Of a stretch of DNA of 19,870 bases, positions 1-7,689 are shown piece after piece (within the stretch, counting starts at the first letter, position 1; the number at the start of each line of letters is the position of its first letter). The notes below the pieces were generated by a model. The model made no database searches and was not told the DNA's origin. It saw only the letters and a list, made by a program, of their open reading frames with translations. Made by a program: the position numbers and the translations under genes. Source of the stretch: DATKMS01 sp041497995 (GTDB lineage Bacteria > Desulfobacterota > Binatia > HRBIN30); assembly GCA_041497995.1 (NCBI GenBank), contig JBGQHM010000080.1, forward strand, positions 1 to 19,870, given 5' to 3'.

Positions 1-2
1 CG

Positions 3-1178
3 CTGGGCACCGTTCACAGCGTTGCCATCGTGGAGCTGGATCCGGACGCGGCGAATTTCGGCGCGCTACTGCAGGAGGTCGAACTGCCGGACCTCACGCT
101 CCCGATGCACCACCTCTACTACAGTCCTACCGGACGGCTCTACTCAACCGGTCTGGACCCCAAGTGCAGCCTGGCCGAGGTAGGCTTGTCGCGCAACGCC
201 GCAGGGGCCGCGGTGATCAACGGCGTCAAATGCCTCGACACCAGGGGTCAACAGGTCGGCGAAGACATCATCTGGCACACCGTCAACGGCAAGGAATACA
301 TGTTCGTGACATTCATGGGTGGCACGGGCGTGGAACAAGCCGACTGCGGCTCGGTCGGTGTGTTCGATCCGCAGAGCAATGCCGTGATCAAGATCATCCA
401 GGCGCGCAAGAGCGCGGTGGCCAAGGGTAAGCCGTACATCATGTATCCGCACGGCATGTCCGCGTACCAGGATCGGCTGGTGATCAGCTCCACGATTCAT
501 CCTGATCTCGCCACTGGCGTGGGCAACGCGATCACCATCATCGACCTGAACACCCTCGAGCCGATCCAGAATATCGTCGTCGAAGACGCGAAGCCGGTGG
601 GCTTTCCGTCGTCGCCGGTCGAAGTGCTGTTCGTGCGACCCAGCATCGTGCCGGGCGTCACGCCGGCGGTGCTGGTCAACACCATGATGGGATTCGAAAC
701 CTGGAAGATCCCCTACAACGAGGCGGACAAGAGCTTCGGCGCACCGGTGAAGGAATACGACGGTTCCAAGGCGGGCACCGGTGTCCCACTCGAGTTCTAT
801 GGCAACACGACCGAGTTGTTTGTCAGCCACGGCGTGCCCGGCATCGTCAAGCGCTACCAGCTCTCGAGTCTGCCCGAGCTCGTTCCCTCGGGCGCGGACA
901 TCAAGGCCGAGGCCGGTGCGCACCACATGATCTTCTTCACCACCACCGCCGGCCGCAAGGTCATCGCGGTACAGAACAACCTGCTGAATCTCGGCAACAA
1001 GGCCGACAACGATCCGACCGATGTCGATTTCATCGCCAAGCTCAACGACCATTCGATCACCGTGCACGACTTGCAGAGCGGTGAGCGCCTCGCAAAGGTC
1101 AGCTTCAAGGAACGCTACAAGAAGGGCGTCGAGAACATCGAGGCGCTGTTCGGCTCTGGCTTCGTGCACCACCATTGA
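3..1178 (+). CDS. Secreted/periplasmic beta-propeller protein, SBP56/methanethiol-oxidase-like (5' partial)
   Basis: The frame is open to the left edge, so the N-terminus and any signal peptide lie outside the window; the GTG at 30 is internal and the first full codon is at 3. The 391 visible residues show repeated beta-strand blades ending in short I-x-D-L or V-F-D phrases (VGVFDP, ITIIDLNTLEP, ITVHDLQSGE), typical of a seven-bladed propeller. The opening (VAIVELDPD, then LPMHHLYYSP) resembles selenium-binding protein 56, whose bacterial members include copper-dependent methanethiol oxidase; similarity is only at pattern level. Further His pairs (AGAHHM) and a natural C-terminal HHH could bind metal. 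The next gene starts one base after the stop, so it is co-transcribed with the MbnH-type enzyme and MbnP-type protein. From memory, methanethiol oxidase loci can carry Cu-maturation and MauG-like genes, which would fit. It could also be a generic YncE-like propeller of unknown function. Confidence 0.7.
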   Translation: MGTVHSVAIVELDPDAANFGALLQEVELPDLTLPMHHLYYSPTGRLYSTGLDPKCSLAEVGLSRNAAGAAVINGVKCLDTRGQQVGEDIIWHTVNGKEYMFVTFMGGTGVEQADCGSVGVFDPQSNAVIKIIQARKSAVAKGKPYIMYPHGMSAYQDRLVISSTIHPDLATGVGNAITIIDLNTLEPIQNIVVEDAKPVGFPSSPVEVLFVRPSIVPGVTPAVLVNTMMGFETWKIPYNEADKSFGAPVKEYDGSKAGTGVPLEFYGNTTELFVSHGVPGIVKRYQLSSLPELVPSGADIKAEAGAHHMIFFTTTAGRKVIAVQNNLLNLGNKADNDPTDVDFIAKLNDHSITVHDLQSGERLAKVSFKERYKKGVENIEALFGSGFVHHH

Positions 1179-1179
1179 C

Positions 1180-2307
1180 GTGTTGCGCTGGCGACGCGTC
1201 GTTGCTGCGGCGGCGTCTATCACGGCGCTGCTCGCTGCGATGGCGACCGGCAGCTGCGCTTCACGGCGCCGTGAAGCGACACCGCTGTCCGGTTTCTCGG
1301 CGCCGTTCGTGTTCGGCCACTTCCAGGTACCTGCGGACAACCCGCTCACCGGGCAGGCGGTAGCACTCGGCCGCCGCCTCTTCTACGATCCGCGCCTGTC
1401 GGCTAACGGCGCGGTTTCCTGCTCGACCTGTCATATCCAGCGCCTGGCCTTCACCGATGGTCGCGCAACCAGTGTCGGCGTCTCCGGCAAGCCGCTGGCA
1501 TTTAACAGCATGAGCCTGGCCAACCTGATGTGGGGTCCGCAGCACTTCTTCTGGAACGGCCGTGCGGCCACGCTGGAGGAGCAGGCGCTGATTCCGATTC
1601 AGCACGTGGATGAAATGGCGCAGGACCTGGGGCGACTTGTTGCGGACCTCTCCGCCGACGCCCGCTACCGGGAATTGTTCGAAACCGCCTACGGCGAGAT
1701 CAGCCCCGCGGCCGTCGCCCGCGCGCTGGCCTCGTTCGAGCGCACCCTGATCTCGTCCAATTCGCGCTATGACCAGTTCCTGCGCGGCGAGATCACGCTG
1801 GGCGCGCAGGAGGAACTCGGCCGCAAGCTATTCATGGCCCACCCAGACGTCAAGGTGAGTTTGCGCGGCGCCAACTGCATCGACTGTCACAGCCAGTTCC
1901 TGACCGGTGGTTTCAGTGCGCGCTATGACGGGTTCTCCAACAATGGCCTCGATGACGAGGCACACCTGCAACCCGGCCTGCAGGCGGTCACCGGCAACCC
2001 GGCACATCGCGGGCTGTTCAAGGTGCCGTCGTTGCGGAACATCGTTCTCACCGCGCCGTATATGCACGATGGCCGTTTCAATACGCTCGAATCGGTGCTG
2101 GATCACTACGACAGCGGCATCAAGAACAGCAGCACCCTGAGCTCCCTGATCGTGGAGGCGGACAACCGGGGCGCGGCGGCGGCAGGACGGATCAGCCTGC
2201 ATCTGACGGCCGAAGAGAAGGCGGCCATCATCGCCTTCCTGCATACCCTGACGGACCAGGACTTCGTGACGGCGGAACGGTTCTCCGATCCGTTCACGCG
2301 GCAGTGA
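1180..2307 (+). CDS. Di-heme cytochrome c peroxidase family enzyme, MauG/MbnH-like (MXAN_0977 type)
   Basis: A 375-residue exported c-type cytochrome. The GTG at 1180, one base after the upstream stop, gives a basic n-region (LRWRR), a hydrophobic stretch and a small-residue cleavage region around residue 25, so I prefer it to more upstream starts that overlap gene 1. Two heme-binding CxxCH motifs are visible: CSTCH at residues 81-85 and CIDCH at 233-237. The family phrase APYMHDGRF follows at 292-300; it is the usual distal-ligand region of bacterial di-heme peroxidases and MauG-like enzymes. Spacing and length fit the family. The next gene overlaps its stop by four bases (GTGA) and encodes an MbnP-type protein with a WxW motif. 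In studied MbnH/MbnP pairs the di-heme enzyme oxidises a Trp of MbnP to kynurenine and so creates a copper site; that role here is inferred from the pairing. A plain cytochrome c peroxidase is the alternative. Confidence 0.9.
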   Translation: MLRWRRVVAAAASITALLAAMATGSCASRRREATPLSGFSAPFVFGHFQVPADNPLTGQAVALGRRLFYDPRLSANGAVSCSTCHIQRLAFTDGRATSVGVSGKPLAFNSMSLANLMWGPQHFFWNGRAATLEEQALIPIQHVDEMAQDLGRLVADLSADARYRELFETAYGEISPAAVARALASFERTLISSNSRYDQFLRGEITLGAQEELGRKLFMAHPDVKVSLRGANCIDCHSQFLTGGFSARYDGFSNNGLDDEAHLQPGLQAVTGNPAHRGLFKVPSLRNIVLTAPYMHDGRFNTLESVLDHYDSGIKNSSTLSSLIVEADNRGAAAAGRISLHLTAEEKAAIIAFLHTLTDQDFVTAERFSDPFTRQ

Positions 2308-3359
2308 ATCGCATGCGTAAAGCAAAGTACCTGATGCCGGTGCTGCTCGCGGCGTCCGTGGCCATCGGCGGTACCGGCTGCATGCTGCACCGCGGAGCGC
2401 CGCCACGGGAACTCACATTGTATTTTCACCCCTTCGTGGGCCCGGAGCCCCTGATATTCAACGATGCCCGCTATCCCAATCCAGGCGGCGAGGGCCGTTT
2501 CAAGGTGCGCGACTTCCAGTTTTTTCTCAGCAACATCCGGCTCGTGGGCGCGAGCGGCGCTTACGCCGAAGTCGACAGTTACCACCTGGTGCGATTCGAT
2601 GGCGCCGAACCCGGCTTTGCCATCGTGCTGCGTGACGTGCCGCGCCGGGACTACCAGCGGATCGAGTTCGGCATCGGCGTGGATGCCGCCGCCAACAAGT
2701 CGCTTGCGCAACGCGGCGACCTGGATCCCAACGGTCGCATGGCCTGGACCTGGGAGGTCGGCTACAAATTCGTGCTGTTCGAAGGCGCACTGGTGCGCGG
2801 CGACGCGAGCGCTGCGCTCGTCTACCACGTCGGATTCGACGAGAACTACACACTCGTCTCGGCGGAATTGAACGGTGATCCTTTGGACAGCGACACCGGG
2901 CGGCTGGATTTTCGGGTCGACATACTGCGCCTGTTCCAGGGTGCCGCGACCATCGACATGGCCGCGCTACCCGCTGTGAAGTTCGATCACGCCGACGCGG
3001 CGCTGCTCGCGCGCAATTTTGCCGGCATGATTACGCCGATGGAGTCGGATGCGGTCGGTCACACTGTGAATCGGCAGCGGGCCGCCCCCCACTGGCACCG
3101 CGCGCGGCGTACGTACGTGGCGAGCCTGCTTGGGGCGTGCTTCGTTACGCCCTACTTGGCTGAACCGACCGCGCCCTGGGCCGGCAACGAGTTCCTCCCC
3201 GACGAGCTGCGCACCGCCACCAGTCTGGCGCGGCTCTGGCAGCGCCAGGGCAAGCGTGACGCGGCCCGCACCCTCCTCGCCCCGCTCTACGCCTGGTTCA
3301 CAGAAGGCTTCGACACGCGCGACCTGAAGGACGCGAAGGCGCTGCTGGCGGAGCTGTAG
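2304..3359 (+). CDS. MbnP-type lipoprotein (copper-binding, WxW motif) with a foreign C-terminal extension
   Basis: The GTG at 2304 overlaps the preceding stop (GTGA); an ATG at 2313 is an equally plausible start. A basic n-region (RKAK), a hydrophobic core and GGTGC near residue 26 look like a lipoprotein signal, although the lipobox is weak. Residues about 37-247 match the MbnP/MXAN_0976 pattern: LTLYFHPFVG, then VRDFQFFLSNIRLV, RIEFGIGVD, a DPNGRMAWTW segment with W148 and W150, and GYKFVLFEG. The domain closes with LLARNFAGM, the usual MbnP end. No further Cys occur in the domain, so it is the non-four-Cys type. It is probably the substrate of the upstream MbnH-like enzyme, with one of the two Trp a candidate for conversion to kynurenine. 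The ordinary protein would stop near 3046. Here about 104 extra residues follow, of which the last 50 resemble the TPR end of adenylate-cyclase-type regulators. The extension may be harmless read-through or a real fusion. Confidence 0.85.
   Translation: MNRMRKAKYLMPVLLAASVAIGGTGCMLHRGAPPRELTLYFHPFVGPEPLIFNDARYPNPGGEGRFKVRDFQFFLSNIRLVGASGAYAEVDSYHLVRFDGAEPGFAIVLRDVPRRDYQRIEFGIGVDAAANKSLAQRGDLDPNGRMAWTWEVGYKFVLFEGALVRGDASAALVYHVGFDENYTLVSAELNGDPLDSDTGRLDFRVDILRLFQGAATIDMAALPAVKFDHADAALLARNFAGMITPMESDAVGHTVNRQRAAPHWHRARRTYVASLLGACFVTPYLAEPTAPWAGNEFLPDELRTATSLARLWQRQGKRDAARTLLAPLYAWFTEGFDTRDLKDAKALLAEL
3183..3359 (+). pseudogene. Remnant of the C-terminal TPR tail of a cyclase/ATPase-type regulator, fused in frame to MbnP
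   Basis: The last 50 codons (from about 3207) read LRTATSLARLWQRQGKR, then LLAPLYAWFTEGFDT and LKDAKALLAEL. From memory this closely matches the extreme C-terminus shared by many large adenylate/guanylate cyclase or AAA-ATPase regulators with TPR repeats (typical end: WELRAATSLARLW, YGWFTEGFDT, DAKALLDEL). Nothing of the cyclase, ATPase or earlier TPR domains is present upstream. The intervening segment, about 3047-3182, matches neither parent and probably contains the deletion or recombination junction. Because the join keeps the MbnP frame open, this is a relic carried as a C-terminal extension rather than a separate gene. Confidence 0.6.
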
Positions 3360-3450
3360 GCGCGCCCGTCTTCGGCGAACGGCGATAGAGACACGAAACA
3401 CGAGTGGTCCCGCTCCGAGGGCAGTCGTGCTTCCAGCACATCCAACTGAC

Positions 3451-3472
3451 GGATGCCCGGCTCTCGGCATCC
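3451..3472. terminator. Short inverted repeat after the MbnP operon (possible terminator)
   Basis: GGATGCC at 3451-3457 pairs perfectly with GGCATCC at 3466-3472 around an 8-nt loop. It lies in the 176-bp gap between the MbnP-type gene and the amidohydrolase. No T-run follows, so a rho-independent terminator is not proven. The rest of the gap holds nothing recognisable apart from two imperfect 7-nt units (ACACGAA, ACACGAG) near 3390. Confidence 0.25.
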
Positions 3473-3535
3473 CGCTCGCGCTGACTCGGGCGCTGCGCTA
3501 CCGTGGCGCCGACCAAGCCAGCGAGGAGGCGAGCG

Positions 3536-5239
3536 ATGCACGATGTGATCATCCGTGGGGCGGACATCTGTGACGGCACCGGTGCGGCGCGCCGGCGTGG
3601 CGACGTGGCGGTGCAAGACGGGCGCATTGTCGATGTCGGTCGCGTGGATGCTGCGGCCCGCCGAACGATCGATGCGGACGGGCTGACGCTGGCGCCGGGT
3701 TTCATCGACTTGCACACGCACTACGACTGCCAGGTGTCGTGGGACCGCGCCCTCACTCCGTCGTGCTGGCACGGCGTGACGACGGTGGTCATGGGCAACT
3801 GCGGCTTCAGCATCGCGCCCTGCCGTGCCAGCGACCGCGAGCTGCTGATGCGCATGCTGCTGTACGTCGAAGGGATGCCCACGGAAGCGCTGCGCGCCGG
3901 AATTCACTGGGAATGGGAGACCTTCCCCGAGTACCTCGACACGTTGGAGCGCTGGCGACCGGGGCTCAACGTCGCCGTCTTCGTCGGTCACGCAGCGATT
4001 CGCTATTACGTCATGGGTGCCGCGGCGACCGAGCGCGCCGCGACCGACGACGAGCTGCGCCGAATGCAAGACGTCGTGCGCGACGCCATGCATGCCGGTG
4101 CGTGCGGCTTCTCGACGTCGGAGTCGCCAACGCATTTCTTCGGCGACGGCACACCCGTACCGAGCCGCGTTGCCTCACGCGATGAGATCCGCGCGTTGGC
4201 GAGTGTGCTGAAAGAGTTCGGACGCGGCATCACCGAGGTCGCGCCGTTGCACTTGATCGGCGGCACGGATGCGAAGTCGGAGGACCAGCGCTTCTACATC
4301 GATGTCGCGCAGGCGAGCGGCCGGCCGGTGACCTGGGCGCCGCTGCTGCACAGCCCGTTCGATCCTGAGGGCGCGTTACGCCTGATCGAGGAAGCACGGG
4401 CGGCGCAAGCGAGTGGCGCGCAGGTCGTGCCGCAGGTCGGCTGCCGGCCACTCGAAGTCCGCATCAGCCTCGGTGCGAGCAGCATCGCCACCGAGAACAA
4501 TCCGTTCTGGCGGACGATCCTGCACAAGCCGGACGCGGAGCGGCGCGCGCTGTTCGCCAGCCAAGCCTTCCGCGACGAGCTGCGCGCCATGTCGCCGGCA
4601 GGGTCGTGGGTGGTGGCGCTGGCGCCGTCGTGGGAGCAGATGTTCTTGCGCTACTCACCGGTCGCCGCGCATGCGGCTTGGACGGATGCCTCACTGACCC
4701 GGATCGCGCCGGCACATGGCGGCGATCACGTCGATGCGTTCCTCGATCTCTCGTTGGAGAGCGACCTGCGCTGCCAGTTCGGCATTCCGATGCTGAACAC
4801 CGACGAGCGCATTGTCGGTGAGCTGATCCGCCATCCGGCGGGCATTCTCGCGCTCTCCGACGCCGGCGCGCACGTCGACACGTTGTCGGACCAAGGCTTT
4901 ACCACACATCTCCTCAGCCACTGGGTCCGCGAGCGGCAAGCGCTGTCGCTCGAAGAAGCGGTGCGCTTGCTTACCAGCGCGCCGGCGCGGCTCTACGGTC
5001 TCACAGGTCGCGGCGAGATCCGCCCCGGCTTCGCGGCGGACTTGGTGCTGTTCAACCCGGATACGGTCGGCCTCGAGCGCACCGAGCTGGTTGCGGATCT
5101 CCCCGGCGGCGCCGCCCGTCTGATTCAACGTGCGATTGGTGTGGAGTACGTGCTGGTCAATGGCCAGCCGCTCGTCGACCACGGCAAGCAAACGGCTGCC
5201 CGCAGTGGCGCGGTGCTGCGTCAGGGCGTCGCGGCTTGA
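3536..5239 (+). CDS. N-acyl-D-amino-acid deacylase-type amidohydrolase (amidohydrolase superfamily)
   Basis: A 567-residue cytoplasmic metal hydrolase expected to cleave the amide bond of N-acyl-D-amino acids or related compounds; the true substrate cannot be read from sequence. The ATG at 3536 is chosen over the GTG at 3503 because a strong AGGAGG-type site (3523-3530) lies just upstream. An N-terminal beta-sandwich strand set (VIIRGADICDGTG) leads to the metal motif GFIDLHTHYD (His60, His62). Next come MGNCGF (Cys89, the D-aminoacylase signature Cys), GHAAIR (His152), GFSTSESPTH, GDGTPVPSR and VAPLHLIGG. Late in the barrel is ALSDAGAHVDT with the catalytic Asp. The C-terminus returns to the sandwich (GEIRPGFAADLVLFNPDTV), standard for the superfamily. 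GFSTSESPTH and PVPSR place it in the branch usually annotated as D-aminoacylase/D-glutamate deacylase-like. It looks monocistronic. Its last 19 bases also contain the end of a CDF relic on the other strand. Confidence 0.88.
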   Translation: MHDVIIRGADICDGTGAARRRGDVAVQDGRIVDVGRVDAAARRTIDADGLTLAPGFIDLHTHYDCQVSWDRALTPSCWHGVTTVVMGNCGFSIAPCRASDRELLMRMLLYVEGMPTEALRAGIHWEWETFPEYLDTLERWRPGLNVAVFVGHAAIRYYVMGAAATERAATDDELRRMQDVVRDAMHAGACGFSTSESPTHFFGDGTPVPSRVASRDEIRALASVLKEFGRGITEVAPLHLIGGTDAKSEDQRFYIDVAQASGRPVTWAPLLHSPFDPEGALRLIEEARAAQASGAQVVPQVGCRPLEVRISLGASSIATENNPFWRTILHKPDAERRALFASQAFRDELRAMSPAGSWVVALAPSWEQMFLRYSPVAAHAAWTDASLTRIAPAHGGDHVDAFLDLSLESDLRCQFGIPMLNTDERIVGELIRHPAGILALSDAGAHVDTLSDQGFTTHLLSHWVRERQALSLEEAVRLLTSAPARLYGLTGRGEIRPGFAADLVLFNPDTVGLERTELVADLPGGAARLIQRAIGVEYVLVNGQPLVDHGKQTAARSGAVLRQGVAA

Positions 5240-5352
5240 GGAACGAAATCCGGCTGCACGATCTCTTCCACGGTGAGCGCTGGGCGCGAACGAAACGGCT
5301 CGACGCGGATCGGGCACGCCGGGATGTCGCACCGCGCGCAGTAGAGGCGCCG
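5221..5352 (-). pseudogene. Remnant of a CDF transporter gene (C-terminal 43 codons plus stop)
   Basis: Read on the minus strand, this frame gives RRLYCARCDIPACPIRVEPF, then VEEIVQPDF and a stop, almost the same as the C-terminus of the intact CDF protein encoded at 7690-8715. The DNA of 5240-5352 aligns with 7709-7821 without gaps: I count 8 mismatches in 113, and the last 62 bases are identical. Upstream of 5352 the match stops abruptly and no further CDF sequence is present. The stop lies inside the 3' end of the amidohydrolase gene. Several differences are silent or conservative in the CDF frame (Ile/Val, synonymous Glu, Gln and Asp codons), as if this end came from another once-functional CDF gene. 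There is no start codon or room for a product, so it is not expected to be translated. Confidence 0.8.
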
Positions 5353-5398
5353 CTGTGCCCGCGCGTCGCCGTGCTGTGGACCCGGTTGAACGGGCTTT

Positions 5399-7621
5399 CT
5401 ACGGGCAGCCGTTGAGCGCGTTTCTCACCGCTCGAATCAGCTCGTCGATTTGGACGTGAGCGTCCAAGTCTTCATCTAAAGGAAGGCAGGTGCGCAGCGG
5501 CAAGCCATCGAGTGCTACACCTAGGCCGCGAACGAGCTCGTCCACCGTCACTTCCCGATCGCGGTTGCAGTCGCCGGTGCACGCGGGTCCTTGCTGCCGC
5601 GCTCGCAACTCGATCGACACAACGCGATCGTAGCCCGGGGGTGGTACGTCGCCGATGGGGTAGTAGATGAATGACGCACGGGGAATGACGGCTGCGAGCG
5701 TGGTCTCCTGCGCACTGACTCCTGCTGCGTCACAGCGGAACGGGGTGCCTGTCGCGGCCGCAGAAATCTGCTCGCCCGCGACGTCATTCGCATCCAAGAC
5801 GACGCCCTCCGCACTCCCGGTTGTGTAGCGAACTTCATCTCCATTCCCACGTGCAGGGTCGTCGGATGTGCACGGGAGACCATCGGGTCCCTTTGACATG
5901 TCTGAAGGATCGAAGGAGCAGCTCCCGCCATCGGGCATGGTGACCATCGTCAAAGTGCTGTGAAGCAGTGCTGCCCCGGCGATTCCAGAAGCGGACTCCT
6001 GAAAGTGTGGGGCACCAAGACAGTGGTTGGTTGACTCGATCGGGGCACCGAATCGTATGGCCCCAATACCCTGTAGGCAATCCGGATCTTCATCGTCCGT
6101 ATGATGATCCTGCTCAACCTGGTAGTCGACGCCCGCCACGTCTTCCGGTCCGCACCCGATCTCACCGGCTGCGCCAAGCCCTGGACCGAACCCAGGGTGC
6201 TCTGTGACCCAAAGGCACACGCAACCGACACCCGGAATTGGAACCGGGTCGAATTGGAATTCCTCCGCACGAACCGTCACGGGTCGCCTCCCATCCGTGC
6301 TCGCCTTGCCGATGCGCAAGCGTTCGAACCCGCTGAGGCTCACCTCGGTGGAGCCGGACGCATCGCGGATCCGCATCCGAGAGAGTTCAGGGTCGAACAC
6401 GAAGTCCCGCACGCTTTCACGCGTGCAGTTTGACGCGCAGCCATCGCCCCCGACGATGTTCCCATCGTCGCATTCCTCCGTGCCATCGACCTGACCGTTC
6501 CCGCAGGCTGCTAGCGCCGGCACGCCGACCACTGCTACCCCGGCTGGTTGCCCCAGCAGCTGCAGGTCTCTGATGGCGCTATGCGCCCTGCCGTCGATGA
6601 GTGTCAGGGAATTGGAGTAGTCGGAGAAGACCCACGCGAGCCTCCCGTCGGCGCTGAAGCCGACGCGCTCCGGAGCCACCTGCAGTGGGATCGCCGCGAC
6701 CGGGGGGCGCGTTGCAGTGTCGATCACGGCGATGGCCCGCGCGTTCGCCTCGGGTACGTATGCCACGCTGCCATCGGGCGAAATGGCGAGATCCAGAGGA
6801 AATGGGGAGTATCCCAGCGCGATCTCCGTTCTCACCCGGAGGGTGGCGGCGTCGATCACTGAAATCCGATCTGCTGAGAGCGCATATATGGAGTCTCCGC
6901 TCGGTGACAGCGCCACCGCCCGAGTGTCGAGGCTGTATGGCGGCTTCGAAAGGTCGACGGTGTGGGCGACGATTTGAGCTTGGGTGTCGACGACGAACAG
7001 GCCATCTCCAAACCCGCTGGTAAGATAGGCGACGTCACCGTCCGGGCTCAGTGCGATATCCGTGGCTTCTCCGTCCAACTCAACAGCTCCCGTGACCGAC
7101 AGTGACCGGATCTCCACCCTCAGCAGTGAAGTCTTGGGCAGACGCGCGATCACGTAGGCCAGGCCGCCGTCTCGCGTCAGTGCGAAGCGCCCCGCCGACT
7201 GGGTGAACGGTAGGGTCGACATGATGCGATTCGTTGCGGTTTCGACGGCCAGCAGTCGCGATCGCCCCGCCCGCGGGGCGAACAGCACGTATAGGGAGCG
7301 CCCGTCCGGGCTCGCCGCGAGGTCCGCCGTTCCACCGCCGCCCCATGCCTCGTCGAGCAGGATCGCAGAACGAATCGCTCCACTTTCGGAATCAACTACA
7401 TTGAGGCCCGCACCGGCGTCGTTGCTCTGCACGACATAGAGCAGCTCCTCCGCCCGCGCACTTGCCAGTCTCACGCCGACGACGCACAGCAACACTATGC
7501 CACTCGGCATCTGCCACCGCGTCTTCCGTCGAAGGTCTCTCAACGGCGCGCTCACCTGCACAGTATGCTCGGAAAGGTTCGCGATGGGCAAGGCAGAGAT
7601 GCCGTCGTGGTGGCGGGGCAC
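5399..7621 (-). CDS. Secreted beta-propeller protein with Myxococcus-type Cys-rich repeat and dockerin-like C-terminus
   Basis: The longest frame has 740 residues. The true start is uncertain: GTG codons at residues 21 and 23 (7561, 7555) would put basic residues (LRRKTRW) before the hydrophobic stretch GIVLLCVVGV and an ASARA cleavage site near residue 57, while the ATG at 7510 lacks a basic n-region. Residues about 58-365 form a YVTN/YncE-like propeller, with SPDG-type blade turns near residues 104, 192, 239, 281 and 323. Residues 373-399 (CGNGQVDG, EECDDGN, GGDGCASNC) are a textbook Myxococcus cysteine-rich repeat. Residues 400-675 are a domain I do not recognise, with scattered Cys. The C-terminal 63 residues hold two Ca-binding-like loops (GDCNRDREVTVDELVRG and LDAHVQIDELIRAVRN) ending in ALNGCP, a dockerin-like module common in this kind of genome. 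It is probably exported; the role is unknown. It is flanked by two copies of the CDF 3' end. Confidence 0.8.
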   Translation of the reverse strand: MPRHHDGISALPIANLSEHTVQVSAPLRDLRRKTRWQMPSGIVLLCVVGVRLASARAEELLYVVQSNDAGAGLNVVDSESGAIRSAILLDEAWGGGGTADLAASPDGRSLYVLFAPRAGRSRLLAVETATNRIMSTLPFTQSAGRFALTRDGGLAYVIARLPKTSLLRVEIRSLSVTGAVELDGEATDIALSPDGDVAYLTSGFGDGLFVVDTQAQIVAHTVDLSKPPYSLDTRAVALSPSGDSIYALSADRISVIDAATLRVRTEIALGYSPFPLDLAISPDGSVAYVPEANARAIAVIDTATRPPVAAIPLQVAPERVGFSADGRLAWVFSDYSNSLTLIDGRAHSAIRDLQLLGQPAGVAVVGVPALAACGNGQVDGTEECDDGNIVGGDGCASNCTRESVRDFVFDPELSRMRIRDASGSTEVSLSGFERLRIGKASTDGRRPVTVRAEEFQFDPVPIPGVGCVCLWVTEHPGFGPGLGAAGEIGCGPEDVAGVDYQVEQDHHTDDEDPDCLQGIGAIRFGAPIESTNHCLGAPHFQESASGIAGAALLHSTLTMVTMPDGGSCSFDPSDMSKGPDGLPCTSDDPARGNGDEVRYTTGSAEGVVLDANDVAGEQISAAATGTPFRCDAAGVSAQETTLAAVIPRASFIYYPIGDVPPPGYDRVVSIELRARQQGPACTGDCNRDREVTVDELVRGLGVALDGLPLRTCLPLDEDLDAHVQIDELIRAVRNALNGCP

Positions 7622-7634
7622 GGAGGTTCTCTCG

Positions 7635-7675
7635 CCGGAGCGGCACTTGCGTCACCGGCGGAGTAGCGGCTCCGG
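7635..7675. terminator. Inverted repeat between the CDF and propeller genes
   Basis: CCGGAGC at 7635-7641 pairs with GCTCCGG at 7669-7675 across a 27-nt loop. It sits in the short gap after the CDF stop (7690) and before the propeller gene on the same (minus) strand. The loop is long and there is no T-run, so this is only a candidate CDF terminator. Confidence 0.2.
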
Positions 7676-7689
7676 GCCCGCTGGTTGCA

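Noticed and set aside
1021..1179. Upstream extension of the di-heme enzyme frame to an ATG at 1021
   Set aside because: It would overlap the propeller gene by about 158 bases and bury the clear signal peptide that begins at 1180; the extension is Arg/Ser-rich shadow sequence.
144..1349. Long minus-strand open frame opposite the propeller gene
   Set aside because: It runs antisense through the well-supported propeller frame, is rich in Arg/His/Asp/Val as expected of GC-rich shadow frames, and has no recognisable domain.
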